NCBI GenBank assembly: GCA_937895645.1
Contig: CALBKQ010000097.1
Span: 1 to 24,655, forward strand
Direction of reading: 5' to 3'
Length of the DNA: 24,655 nt
DNA from: an uncultured Clostridia bacterium
Lineage (GTDB): Bacteria > Bacillota > Clostridia > Oscillospirales > Acutalibacteraceae
Shown here: positions 1 through 8,191 of the stretch, one piece after another
Numbering within the stretch: the first letter of the stretch is position 1
How the letters are laid out: each line of letters opens with the position of its first letter
Notes under the pieces: model-generated
What the model saw: the letters and a program-made list of their open reading frames with translations, nothing else
Told to the model about the DNA's origin: nothing
The model's database searches: none
Translations under genes and position numbers: made by a program

Positions 1-28
1 TAACTATGGGTGTCTTGTTTTCTGCCAT
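1..28 (-). CDS. 5' end of a leftward gene (partial, unknown product)
   Basis: Reading the minus strand, an ATG at 28-26 opens a frame giving MAENKTPIV before the window ends. A near-perfect Shine-Dalgarno (AAGGAGGAAA, plus-strand 35-44) sits 6 nt upstream. Only nine residues are visible, too few to assign a family. The gene diverges from the CNNM/CorC-type gene at 316, with 287 nt between them. Confidence 0.7.
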
Positions 29-231
29 TTTGTATTTCCTCCTTAATGGAATTAATTATTAAATAAGTACAATAGCATACAATAATATATGCCCACTCAT
101 ACATTATAAATAATAACACTTTTAAGTTGAAATGTAAATAGATTTAAGTCTAAAAAATGACGAACTTTGATAAAATTTTAACCAATTTTTGTGTATTTTG
201 GAGTATGTGGAATTAAATGGAATATATTAAT

Positions 232-260
232 TTGACAAAAGGTATATTTTGTTATACAAT
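232..260 (+). promoter_or_regulatory. Sigma-A type promoter for the CNNM/CorC gene
   Basis: TTGACA (232-237) and TACAAT (255-260) are separated by 17 nt. Predicted transcription start is near 267, giving a leader of about 50 nt before the ATG at 316. The rest of the 29-315 gap is very AT-rich and I see no ORF or convincing RNA structure in it. Confidence 0.7.
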
Positions 261-315
261 ACATAATGATATTTTGTAAATATCTCTATATTATTTATAA
301 GGACGGTTTTGTCAC

Positions 316-1713
316 ATGGGCACGGACCCTGGGAGTATTATTATTAAAATAGTAACTCTTTTCGCATTGATTTTTGTCAATGCATTCTTCTCAATGTCAG
401 AAATGGCAATCGTTACTCTTAATGACAATAAAATTGAAAAACAAGCAGAACAGGGTAACAAAAAAGCAAAACAGATTAAAAAACTTACAGAAAACACAAG
501 TTCATTTTTGTCAACAATTCAAATTGGCGTTACTTTGGCAGGATTTTTAACATCTGCTACTGCGGCACAGTCCTTTGCAGAGATGCTTACTAATGTAATT
601 GCAAAAACAAGTATTGTGAATGTGATTCCTGTTGGTATTATAAGTGGATTTTCAACAGTTGTGATTACCCTTATTATGTCATATTTTTCACTTGTGTTAG
701 GTGAACTTGTACCAAAGAAAATTGCTATGAATAAGCCTGAAAAAATGGCATTTATGGCGGCACCAATTCTGGTTTTTGTTGCAAAGGTTACAAAACCAAT
801 CGTAAAATTCCTTGCATTTTCAACTAATACAGTTTTAAGACTTATTGGTATTGACCCACACGCTGACGAAGAAGTTGTAACTGAAGAAGAAATCAGAATG
901 ATGGTTGACGTTGGTGGTGAAAAAGGCGTTATAGAAGATACTCAGATTGAAATGATTAACAACATTTTTGAGTTTGACGATATTGACGTTGCCGATATTA
1001 TGACTCACCGTACTGATATGGTTTGTGTTGATGAAGAAGAGCCATTAGTTGAGGCAGTTAAACTTTCAATCGAAAACGGATTTTCAAGAATCCCTGTTTA
1101 TAAAGAAGACCCTGATAATATTATTGGTATTGTCTATATTAAAGACTTCCTTAAGTATGTTGGCACAACTCTCCCTAAAACAAAAACTGTTAAAGATATG
1201 ATGCGTCCTGCATACTACGTACCAGAAACAAAGCGTTGCGGTGAACTTTTTACTGAAATGACAGAAAAAAGAGTACAGATGGCTGTTGTTGTTGATGAAT
1301 ACGGTGGAACAGCAGGTATTGTAACTCTTGAAGACTTGCTTGAATCTATTGTTGGTAATATTCAGGACGAATACGACCAAGAAGATGAAGAAATCTCAAT
1401 CATCAATGACACAACTTTTGAGGTAGAGGGTATTACCGATATTGAAGAAGTTGAAGAGCATACAGGCAAAAAGTTCCCTGAAGGTGATTATGACACAATC
1501 GGTGGTTATATTATCAGTGTACTTGGATTCCTTCCACAAGACGGTGAAATGAACGAAGTACAGTTTGAAAATGTTAAATTCACAGTCCTTAATGTTGAAG
1601 ACCGTCGAATTGGTAAGGTTAAAGTTGAAATTCTTCCATTGGAGAAAAAAACAGAAGTTGATGAAGATAATCTTACATGGCGAGAACGCCGAGAAAAACG
1701 AAACGAAGAATAA
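316..1713 (+). CDS. CNNM/CorC-HlyC family membrane protein (DUF21 plus CBS pair)
   Basis: The 465-residue protein has the usual order of this family. A DUF21/CNNM membrane domain spans about residues 1-190, with hydrophobic segments near 10-30, 100-130 and 145-170 and the family motif LGELVPKKIAM at 128-138. A CBS pair follows at about 225-350 and a CorC_HlyC domain at about 365-450. The C-terminus is highly charged. Relatives (bacterial CorC/MpfA-like, animal CNNM) are linked to Mg2+ export, with the CBS pair binding nucleotide. The older label 'hemolysin' is historical. The start is supported by AAGGACG about 10 nt upstream. The gene has its own promoter and stands alone, with a GC hairpin just after the stop. 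The transport substrate is inferred from the family and cannot be read from the sequence. Confidence 0.88.
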   Translation: MGTDPGSIIIKIVTLFALIFVNAFFSMSEMAIVTLNDNKIEKQAEQGNKKAKQIKKLTENTSSFLSTIQIGVTLAGFLTSATAAQSFAEMLTNVIAKTSIVNVIPVGIISGFSTVVITLIMSYFSLVLGELVPKKIAMNKPEKMAFMAAPILVFVAKVTKPIVKFLAFSTNTVLRLIGIDPHADEEVVTEEEIRMMVDVGGEKGVIEDTQIEMINNIFEFDDIDVADIMTHRTDMVCVDEEEPLVEAVKLSIENGFSRIPVYKEDPDNIIGIVYIKDFLKYVGTTLPKTKTVKDMMRPAYYVPETKRCGELFTEMTEKRVQMAVVVDEYGGTAGIVTLEDLLESIVGNIQDEYDQEDEEISIINDTTFEVEGITDIEEVEEHTGKKFPEGDYDTIGGYIISVLGFLPQDGEMNEVQFENVKFTVLNVEDRRIGKVKVEILPLEKKTEVDEDNLTWRERREKRNEE

Positions 1714-1733
1714 AAACTAATATGGTATGGTAG

Positions 1734-1753
1734 GGCGGGGTCAAGCCCCCGCC
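1734..1753 (+). terminator. GC-rich hairpin between the CNNM/CorC gene and queH
   Basis: GGCGGGG (1734-1740) pairs perfectly with CCCCGCC (1747-1753) around a 6-nt loop containing TCAAG. It lies 21 nt after the preceding stop codon. The 3' flank (GTTATTATATG) is only weakly T-rich, so termination is plausible but imperfect. The element resembles the hairpin at 20223-20245 and may be a dispersed repeat. Confidence 0.5.
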
Positions 1754-1765
1754 GTTATTATATGT

Positions 1766-1773
1766 AAAGGTGG
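1766..1773 (+). promoter_or_regulatory. RBS that fixes the queH start
   Basis: AAAGGTGG is followed 5 nt later by ATG at 1779. The in-frame GTG at 1770 lies inside this Shine-Dalgarno, so the shorter protein beginning MQKINYQKQL is preferred. Confidence 0.75.
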
Positions 1774-1778
1774 ATTTT

Positions 1779-2387
1779 ATGCAAAAAATCAACTACCAAA
1801 AACAACTTGATAAGATTATTGAAACTTTAGGAGATAAAGTGCCAACACTTCTTCTCCATTCTTGTTGTGCCCCTTGCAGTAGTTATTGTATTGAGTATCT
1901 TTCACAGTTTTTTGAGATTACGGTGCTTTATTATAACCCCAACATCTACCCCGAAACTGAATACGAAAAACGCAAAGCAGAGCAGAAAAGACTAATCAGC
2001 GAAATGACAACAAAGTATCCCGTAAATATGCTTGATTGCCACTTCGAAAGTGAAAAGTTTTATGATATGGCAAAGGGGCTTGAAGATTGCCGTGAATGTG
2101 GCGAGCGTTGTTTTAAGTGCTATCGTTTAAGACTTGAAAAAACAGTAAAAGAAGCAAAACAAAACAACTTTGATTATTTCACCACAACTCTTACAATAAG
2201 CCCACTTAAAGATTCACAGAAAATCAACGAAATTGGTATTGAATTAAGTGATAAATATGGTATTGATTGGTTACCGTCAGACTTCAAGAAAAAAGAGGGC
2301 TATAAACGGTCAATAGAGTTAAGTAAAAAATATAGTTTGTATCGACAAAATTATTGCGGTTGCGTTTATTCAAAAAGAGAAATATAA
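1779..2387 (+). CDS. queH: Epoxyqueuosine reductase QueH
   Basis: This 202-residue protein belongs to the QueH (formerly DUF208) family. The family performs the last step of queuosine synthesis, reducing epoxyqueuosine to queuosine in the tRNA wobble position, and is not related to the cobalamin-dependent QueG. Diagnostic features are the adjacent cysteines in HSCCAPC (C29, C30, C33), a CxxCxxxCxxC cluster at 104-114 (DCRECGERCFKC), the TTTLTISPLKD segment at 135-145, and the C-terminal NYCGC (C193, C195). Known members use an Fe-S cluster and an adjacent metal held by Cys and Asp residues. Length is typical. No other queuosine genes are nearby, so precursor synthesis or salvage must be encoded elsewhere. 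A strong terminator follows. Confidence 0.93.
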   Translation: MQKINYQKQLDKIIETLGDKVPTLLLHSCCAPCSSYCIEYLSQFFEITVLYYNPNIYPETEYEKRKAEQKRLISEMTTKYPVNMLDCHFESEKFYDMAKGLEDCRECGERCFKCYRLRLEKTVKEAKQNNFDYFTTTLTISPLKDSQKINEIGIELSDKYGIDWLPSDFKKKEGYKRSIELSKKYSLYRQNYCGCVYSKREI

Positions 2388-2406
2388 ATTATAATTTATC
2401 TAACAA

Positions 2407-2437
2407 AAAACGGAGAGTGAATATCACTCTCCGTTTT
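2407..2437. terminator. Bidirectional terminator between queH and the leftward operon
   Basis: A 14-bp perfect stem (AAAACGGAGAGTGA at 2407-2420 with its complement at 2424-2437) closes on a 3-nt loop. It has A-tracts on one side and T-tracts on the other, so it can work in both directions. It sits between convergent queH and the MFS gene. Confidence 0.9.
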
Positions 2438-2457
2438 GCTATATGGCTATTTAATTT

Positions 2458-3927
2458 TTATATATCTTGTTGCTCTGCCATTTCTGCACGTTGTTTAAGT
2501 ACTGCTTCATGAACATCTTCTTTTGTCTTACCGGTGAGTTTATAGAAAAGGAATGGAAGACCTGCGAGAAGCATCATAATGCCGTGGAAAATTGTGTAGA
2601 AGAAGAGCATTGCAATTTTTGTGTATGTACTCTGTTCAGGATAGATACCGTCTTCAGGCTGCATATATTTGATGATTGAATCTTCGCCTAAAAGAATAAG
2701 TGGGGAAACAGTTGTTGCTATAGTACCACTAATCATTGTACCAATACCAATAACAAATGGTAAGCTTGCGTCAAGACGTTTACCTGTTTTAAGTTCAATT
2801 GTTTCAAGAACGTCTGCTTGGAACATTGAAGGCAGAAGGTTTGAAGCACCGAACTGAAGACCAATAAGGAACAAGAATACAATAAATACAATCTGCATTA
2901 TTGTTGTTGGATTGTTGAAATAAATATAACCTACTATAAAAGCTGCTGTGTTTGCAATGATTGAATAAATACCTGATGCAATATAAAGCTGTTTTGAATT
3001 GAATTTTTTGAGCAAGAAATTGATAATTAGCATACCAACAGCTGTACCGATACCTGTTGGAAGACCAAAGAACAAGAATTTACCTGAGTCACCTAAAAGT
3101 GCAGCTGCAAGGAAAATACCCATATATGTTGCAATTCCACGAAAATTCTTTATAAATTCACTTACAATAATAACCCAAGCATATTTATTTGCAAGAATAT
3201 CTTTGATACCTATTAATGGATTTTTCTTTTCTTGGCTATAAACGGTACGTTCTCTAACAAGTCGCATACCAATAAGCATTGTTATTGCACCAACAGCCGC
3301 ACAAAGAGATGCACCAATAATATATTGCATAGCTTCAACATGCATTTGACTTTCCGGATTGTTCTTTTTAATTGCCTTAAGAATTTCACTGATAACAAGC
3401 ACAACAACAAGTGGTGCAGAGTTACCAACAGCACTTGAAATGCTGCGGAATGAAAGTACTTGGTCACGTTCTTTGTTGTTAGGTGTCATAACATTTGCAA
3501 TAAGATTGAAAACATTACCTAATTGAGTTGAGAATGTGTATGCAAGACCGATTGTGATTAAATAGATTAATAAGAGTGTTGAACTAAGTCCGCTTGGTGC
3601 TACGAATGTTAAAATAAGAGATATTGCACAAGGTATTGCAATAAATGTACCAATAGGACGGAATTTACCTTTTTTAGAAGGCTTATGTCCATCAATATAC
3701 ATAGCTGTAAAGAAACTCATTACAAAGCCCGCAATACTTAAAAATCCGTTATAAAATGCAATAGTTTCTTTTTCTAGCACCAATACATTTACAAGATATG
3801 CTTGCTTGTAATTACCAACCATACCGGTAATCATTGTGTAAAAGAATATTGCCATTAAATAAAAGACAAATTCACTTTTACCAACGTGTTTTTGTTCGTT
3901 TTGAGTTTGAATAGTGTTAGTATGCAT
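2458..3927 (-). CDS. GPH/MFS_2-type major facilitator transporter, divergent
   Basis: The 489-residue protein has about twelve hydrophobic segments and aligns by eye with the glycoside-pentoside-hexuronide (MelB-like, MFS_2) family. Shared landmarks include the cytoplasmic GKFRPI after TM2-3 and the NVMTPNNKERDQVLSFR segment. Unlike classical members, the TM2 cation-site positions (Asp, Asn, Asp in MelB-type RVWDAINDP) are Gly67, Met70 and Ser71 here, so sodium/proton coupling may be lost or altered. The start at 3927 follows AAGGCGGGGA. It is the last gene of the long leftward operon, 12 nt after trmB and before the 2407-2437 terminator. The substrate is unknown. A YhhN protein two genes upstream, and the same YhhN-MFS pairing at 20541-22760, suggest a lipid-related or otherwise shared role (inference). 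Confidence 0.82.
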   Translation of the reverse strand: MHTNTIQTQNEQKHVGKSEFVFYLMAIFFYTMITGMVGNYKQAYLVNVLVLEKETIAFYNGFLSIAGFVMSFFTAMYIDGHKPSKKGKFRPIGTFIAIPCAISLILTFVAPSGLSSTLLLIYLITIGLAYTFSTQLGNVFNLIANVMTPNNKERDQVLSFRSISSAVGNSAPLVVVLVISEILKAIKKNNPESQMHVEAMQYIIGASLCAAVGAITMLIGMRLVRERTVYSQEKKNPLIGIKDILANKYAWVIIVSEFIKNFRGIATYMGIFLAAALLGDSGKFLFFGLPTGIGTAVGMLIINFLLKKFNSKQLYIASGIYSIIANTAAFIVGYIYFNNPTTIMQIVFIVFLFLIGLQFGASNLLPSMFQADVLETIELKTGKRLDASLPFVIGIGTMISGTIATTVSPLILLGEDSIIKYMQPEDGIYPEQSTYTKIAMLFFYTIFHGIMMLLAGLPFLFYKLTGKTKEDVHEAVLKQRAEMAEQQDI

Positions 3928-3939
3928 TTAATCCCCGCC

Positions 3940-4611
3940 TTATTTTAATTTTGCTTCAAGTCTATAAATAGGTAACCCCTGACCTACAAACTTACTTTCA
4001 TATTCAGTAACAATATTGCCCTCAAAATCACTGTTATGTAAATCAAGAGAAATATTGGAAAGCACAAATCCATTTTGTGAAAAACTCTCAAGTGAGTATT
4101 CAAAAAATCCTTGACTGTCAGTTTTCTGTGCAATAAAACCATCGTCAACAAGAAGTTTTTTGTAAATATCAAGAAAATCTTTATATGTAAGTCTATGACA
4201 CTCATGCTTGTTTTTAGGGTAAGGTGTACTGAAATTGAGATAGATTTCAGTAATGCTTTTTTCTTTAATAAACAAAGGAAGATATTCGGCTCTCATTTCA
4301 AGAAAACGAATATTAGTAATGCCTTCTTCTTTAACCTTTTCACAAGCCTCAACCAAAACAGTTGGCACACATTCAATAGCAATAATGTTTTTGTCGGGAT
4401 TCCTTTTTGCATATTCGCAAACAAATTGACCTTTACCACAACCGATTTCCATGACAACAGGCGCTGTGCGCCCAAAAATTTCATCTAAATCAAAAAAGTT
4501 TTCGTGTTCTTCATTTGTGCGAAAATCAAAAGATTTAAGCTCGTAAGGTATTCTTAAATCTGTGCAATTTTCACGTCGTGTTGTAAGATTTCTAATTTTT
4601 CTTGGTCTCAT
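3940..4611 (-). CDS. trmB: tRNA (guanine-N7)-methyltransferase TrmB
   Basis: This SAM-dependent enzyme family makes m7G46 in the tRNA variable loop. The 223-residue protein carries the SAM-binding EIGCGKGQF (55-63), the acidic end of strand 2 (IIAIE, E80), LNFSTPYPKNKHECHRLT (125-142), TDSQGFFEY (164-172) and VTEYESKFVGQGLPIYRLEA (201-220). These are all in the order and spacing of TrmB. The usual NFSDPWPKKRH motif is altered: the Asp expected at position 129 is Thr, Trp is Tyr, and an Arg after the conserved His136 is His139. The Asp is an active-site residue in the E. coli enzyme. The N-terminus (MRPRKIRNL) is the typical one. Start codon preceded by AGAGGT. Gaps of 9 and 12 nt to its neighbours place it in the operon. 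Confidence 0.88.
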   Translation of the reverse strand: MRPRKIRNLTTRRENCTDLRIPYELKSFDFRTNEEHENFFDLDEIFGRTAPVVMEIGCGKGQFVCEYAKRNPDKNIIAIECVPTVLVEACEKVKEEGITNIRFLEMRAEYLPLFIKEKSITEIYLNFSTPYPKNKHECHRLTYKDFLDIYKKLLVDDGFIAQKTDSQGFFEYSLESFSQNGFVLSNISLDLHNSDFEGNIVTEYESKFVGQGLPIYRLEAKLK

Positions 4612-4620
4612 AAATACCTC

Positions 4621-5370
4621 TTATATTTGTACGAAAAGAATTGATGTCGCGAGTAATAATTGTGCAATAAAATATGCGTAAAGACTAATAGTTTTAACGG
4701 TTTTATTGCCCTTTGCACCACCGATAAGACGAAGCCCTAAAGTAAAGTCAGAAATAAAAAAGAAAATTGCACCCACTATAAGAATAAGCATAGCTAAAGT
4801 TCCATTTTCTGCACCACTTATAAAATATTTAATACCAAAAATACAAGATTTTATAAGCATTACAACAAGAAAAACGCTATATAAGTGTAATGTGACTTTC
4901 ATAAACTTGTTTGCATATTTGAATTTGAAAACAGGCTCAAGCATAAGTGCAAAAGCAATAAAAATCACAAAGAATGCAATAATTTCAGGAATTGTAAAGA
5001 AACTATAGTCTGGCGTAAGCGCAATAGTGGACTTGATAAACGCTGTAACATAGAAAATATGACCTATTAAAAATGACGCTGCACCAACATAAACCACAGA
5101 CATTCTTGGATTTCCGGGTGGGTGAGGAATGTGCATAAATAAGTCACCAATCCAACCAAGCACTAACCCTATAAGCATAGTGGTTGCATAGTCAGATTTA
5201 TTGTCAGTTATAAACATTCCAAGTGCACCAATCGAAACAAAAGCAGTTGCTGCAATCATTTTACAAGTTAAGGATTTTTTTGTGGGCTCAGGCCAGTATG
5301 CTTTGTCATATAAAGGCACAAAAATAAAAAACAATACATAACAAAGCACTAATAAAACTTTTAATAACAT
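4621..5370 (-). CDS. YhhN family membrane protein (lysoplasmalogenase-like), copy 1
   Basis: The 249-residue, roughly eight-helix membrane protein has the YhhN/TMEM86 pattern. GWIGDLFM (first conserved Asp) falls about residue 95, a GHIFYV segment follows, and FFISDFTLGLR (second conserved Asp) falls near 205. Characterised family members hydrolyse the vinyl-ether bond of lysoplasmalogen, releasing an aldehyde and the glycerophospho-headgroup. Many anaerobic Clostridia contain plasmalogens, so the activity is plausible. The start at 5370 has AAGG about 8 nt upstream and lies 9 nt after the U32 gene stop; trmB starts 9 nt after this gene. A second family member is encoded at 20541-21245. Enzyme activity is inferred from the family only. 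Confidence 0.8.
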   Translation of the reverse strand: MLLKVLLVLCYVLFFIFVPLYDKAYWPEPTKKSLTCKMIAATAFVSIGALGMFITDNKSDYATTMLIGLVLGWIGDLFMHIPHPPGNPRMSVVYVGAASFLIGHIFYVTAFIKSTIALTPDYSFFTIPEIIAFFVIFIAFALMLEPVFKFKYANKFMKVTLHLYSVFLVVMLIKSCIFGIKYFISGAENGTLAMLILIVGAIFFFISDFTLGLRLIGGAKGNKTVKTISLYAYFIAQLLLATSILFVQI

Positions 5371-5379
5371 AAAATAACC

Positions 5380-6600
5380 TTATTTCTCTTTTCTTAACAA
5401 CGTACCAGCAGGTAAAACCAAATCACTTTTGATTTTTACAGTCATCATTGGGTGAGGGGCAGCGTCAATTTCATTGCCGTCTTTGTCAAAGATTTTTTCT
5501 GCTGTGAACACAACAGGTTCGGTAGATGGTTGAAGTGCGTCAAGTATATCACCTTTACAGAACTTGTTCCTTTGTTCTGCAATAATGTAACCATCTTCAT
5601 AGCCTTTAACTTCTGCCATAACATCATAATGACGTTTGTATCCACCTTCAAAACTGATGTTTGCATCTTCGTTAGGCGCATTGAAATAAAAGCCTGTGCA
5701 GTAATCACGATAACTTACTTTATAAACCTCGTCAATTACCCATTGTGGTGGGGTGTAATCCATTGATGGATTTTTAAGATATTCGTCAATAGCAACTCTG
5801 TAAGCGTTAGTAATTACTGCTGCATAATATGCAGATTTTGCGCGACCTTCAATCTTAAAACTACTGATACCTGCTTTAACCATTTCTGGAATATGCTCAA
5901 TCATACACATATCCTTTGAGTTAAGAATATATGTACCTTCTTTACTGTCCTGAATAGGAAAATACATTCCGTCACGCTTGACTTCCATAATAGCGTATTC
6001 CCAACGGCAAGGTTGAGCACACTCACCACGGTTAGCGTCACGGTTTACAAGATAGTTTGAAAGTAAACATCTGCCCGAGAAAGAAACACACATTGCACCG
6101 TGGACAAAACACTCAATTTCAAGGTCTTTAGGGACTTTTGCACGGATTTCTGCAATCTCAGTCATTGACAACTCTCTTGCCGTAACAACGCGGGATGCAC
6201 CCATATTATAAAACTCATTTGCAGTAACATAGTTTACAATTCCTGCCTGTGTTGAAATGTGAACAGAAACATTAGGTGCATACTTTTTGCAAAGCGAGAG
6301 TACACCTATATCGGCAACAATAAATGCGTCAACACCAATTTCTGCCCATCTTTCAAGATAGGAGGGGAGTATTAAAATCTCATCATTTCTCGCAAGGGTG
6401 TTACAAGTAAGATATACTTTTACACCTTTTGCATGACAAAGTTTAACAGCGTCTTCTAATTGTTCAAAGTTGAAGTTCTGTGGTGCTGCTCTCATACCGA
6501 AAGCGTCACCACCTAAATATACTGCATCAGCACCATACATAAGTGCCGCTTCAAGTCTTTCGCGGTCACCTGCTGGGGCCAATAATTCGGGAATTATCAT
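5380..6600 (-). CDS. trhP: U32 family protein, TrhP-like tRNA hydroxylation factor
   Basis: The 406-residue protein starts with the TIM-barrel opening PELLAPAGDRERLEAAL and carries the U32 signature EIECFVHGAMCVSFSGRCLLS at about 161-181. Four cysteines (C171, C178, C194, C198) form the expected Fe-S cluster set. The family was long called collagenase-like 'peptidase U32'. E. coli and B. subtilis members (TrhP) act in prephenate-dependent 5-hydroxyuridine formation at tRNA wobble U34. The position directly after mltG matches the B. subtilis yrrL-yrrM-yrrN-yrrO order, although only one U32 gene is present here. The start lies 1 nt after the mltG stop, implying translational coupling. No secretion signal is visible. 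The choice between TrhP and another U32 subfamily is a context inference. Confidence 0.83.
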   Translation of the reverse strand: MIIPELLAPAGDRERLEAALMYGADAVYLGGDAFGMRAAPQNFNFEQLEDAVKLCHAKGVKVYLTCNTLARNDEILILPSYLERWAEIGVDAFIVADIGVLSLCKKYAPNVSVHISTQAGIVNYVTANEFYNMGASRVVTARELSMTEIAEIRAKVPKDLEIECFVHGAMCVSFSGRCLLSNYLVNRDANRGECAQPCRWEYAIMEVKRDGMYFPIQDSKEGTYILNSKDMCMIEHIPEMVKAGISSFKIEGRAKSAYYAAVITNAYRVAIDEYLKNPSMDYTPPQWVIDEVYKVSYRDYCTGFYFNAPNEDANISFEGGYKRHYDVMAEVKGYEDGYIIAEQRNKFCKGDILDALQPSTEPVVFTAEKIFDKDGNEIDAAPHPMMTVKIKSDLVLPAGTLLRKEK

Positions 6601-6601
6601 T

Positions 6602-8191
6602 TTAGTTCTCCTCTGCGTTTACCTTTTCAACAAGTCTACCGTTAGCACTATGTTCTTCAACAGTAGTAGCCATATAAATCTTACCATTTTTATCATGACG
6701 GAAGAAATAGTATTGATGTGAATCAGGGTAGAGTGCTGCTTCAATAGCTGCTGCACCAGGGTTACAGATTGCTCCGGGTGGTAAACCTGCACTTTCATAA
6801 GTGCTATAGTTTACAATATATGGGTTAAGTTCAGCAGCAGTTGTAATACGCTTTGAAATTGTATTTGTAACATAGTCCTGAGTAGAGTTGCATTCAAGAG
6901 TAGGATAAAGTCCTGAACGGTTAAGACGATTATGAAGAACAGAAGAAACCAACTTGAACTGTTGAGAGTTTGCACCTTCTTTTTCAATGATTGATGCGAT
7001 TGTAATAATATCATCAACACTCATTGAAAGTTCTTTTGCTCGTTTTTCATATTTATCTGACCAACGTGATTTGAATGTGTCAAGGAACTTGCGGATTACT
7101 GTTGCAGGGTCAGCACCTTGCTCAAACTCATAAGTTGCAGGGAACATATAGCCCTCAAGAACATGGTAACGATTTTCAGCCTCGTCAAGATTAGCAAGAA
7201 AACTGTATTCGGCACCGAAATCAACATTGTCAATAGTTTTGTAAAGAGCCTCTTTTTTACAGATATCATTCTTTTCAAGACGTTCAAAAATCTGGTCAAT
7301 TGTGTAGCCTTCAGGAATTGTAACACTGATTACAGCACCGCGTGTAGAACTGGTTTTGAAACGGGCAATCATTTTTTCAACACCCATATTTTCAGTAAAG
7401 TAATAAACACCAGGCAAGTAGTTTTGGTCACTGTAGCCCATTATTTTTAGGTAGAGATTACAGAACATAGTGTTTTTTATAAGTCCTGCTTTATCAAGCG
7501 CTCTGACTGCTTTGAAAGTGTTAGCATCGTTAGGAAGTACAACTTCAATTGTTTCTTCATCATCACGGTTCATTGCAAGAACATCGTTAATACAACTTAG
7601 TGCACAAGAAGCAAGAATAATTGACACAAGTAAGCAACAACCAAACATTATAAACAGCTGTTTGTTTTCTTTGTAAGACTTTAATATAACAAGTTTCAAA
7701 GCGCTCAAGTCAATTTTTGTTTTACCGTTGCCTTTAATTATAATTTCAGGTTTAGGACCTTTATTGTCAGTGGTAGCACTTTCAATTTTAGCGTCAACCT
7801 TCTTGAATTTATCTGCAACAAAACTTTTGGCAGATGACACAGAAATCTTCTTTTTAGCACTGAACTCCATTGTATTTGTTATTGGTTTGCGCACAGATTT
7901 CTGGGGTTCATATTTTTTCTCGATTATAGGTTGAGGCTTCTTTGGAGAACTCTCAAAAGGTGCAATAAGGTCAATATCTAAGTCTTTTTTTATTTCAGGT
8001 TTCTGTCTGCGTCTTGTATCAATATTAAAAACAGGCTCCTCATAAGCAGGTGCTTGAGGTGCTTTTTTTACAGGTGCAGATGTTTTCACATCTTCATTGG
8101 CCTTTGATTTACTGCCAAGGCTTTCACCTGCATATTGATTTAAGAGTTCCTCATAAGAATTGTCGGAAAATCCGTCTGAAAATTTATTCAC
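6602..8191 (-). CDS. mltG: Endolytic murein transglycosylase MltG
   Basis: MltG cleaves nascent glycan strands at the outer face of the membrane and sets glycan length. This 529-residue protein has a long, charged, Lys/Pro-rich cytoplasmic N-terminus (1-175), one transmembrane helix (about 179-200) and an extracellular YceG domain. The motifs are VTIPEGYTIDQI (290-301), LEGYMFPATYEF (345-356), ASIIEKEG with the catalytic Glu at 403, and LPPGAICNPG (470-479). The N-terminal tail is longer than in E. coli (which has only a few residues), a form common in Firmicutes. The start is GTG at 8191, chosen because AAAGGAGG precedes it and the GTGA overlaps the cyclo-ligase stop by 4 nt. Confidence 0.93.
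   Translation of the reverse strand: MNKFSDGFSDNSYEELLNQYAGESLGSKSKANEDVKTSAPVKKAPQAPAYEEPVFNIDTRRRQKPEIKKDLDIDLIAPFESSPKKPQPIIEKKYEPQKSVRKPITNTMEFSAKKKISVSSAKSFVADKFKKVDAKIESATTDNKGPKPEIIIKGNGKTKIDLSALKLVILKSYKENKQLFIMFGCCLLVSIILASCALSCINDVLAMNRDDEETIEVVLPNDANTFKAVRALDKAGLIKNTMFCNLYLKIMGYSDQNYLPGVYYFTENMGVEKMIARFKTSSTRGAVISVTIPEGYTIDQIFERLEKNDICKKEALYKTIDNVDFGAEYSFLANLDEAENRYHVLEGYMFPATYEFEQGADPATVIRKFLDTFKSRWSDKYEKRAKELSMSVDDIITIASIIEKEGANSQQFKLVSSVLHNRLNRSGLYPTLECNSTQDYVTNTISKRITTAAELNPYIVNYSTYESAGLPPGAICNPGAAAIEAALYPDSHQYYFFRHDKNGKIYMATTVEEHSANGRLVEKVNAEEN

Noticed and set aside
1770..1778. GTG start for queH
   Set aside because: This GTG lies within the AAAGGTGG ribosome site; ATG 1779 has ideal spacing.
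4111..4488. 125-residue plus-strand open frame
   Set aside because: It is opposite trmB, Phe/Asn-rich as expected for the reverse of Lys/Glu-rich coding sequence, with no start signal.
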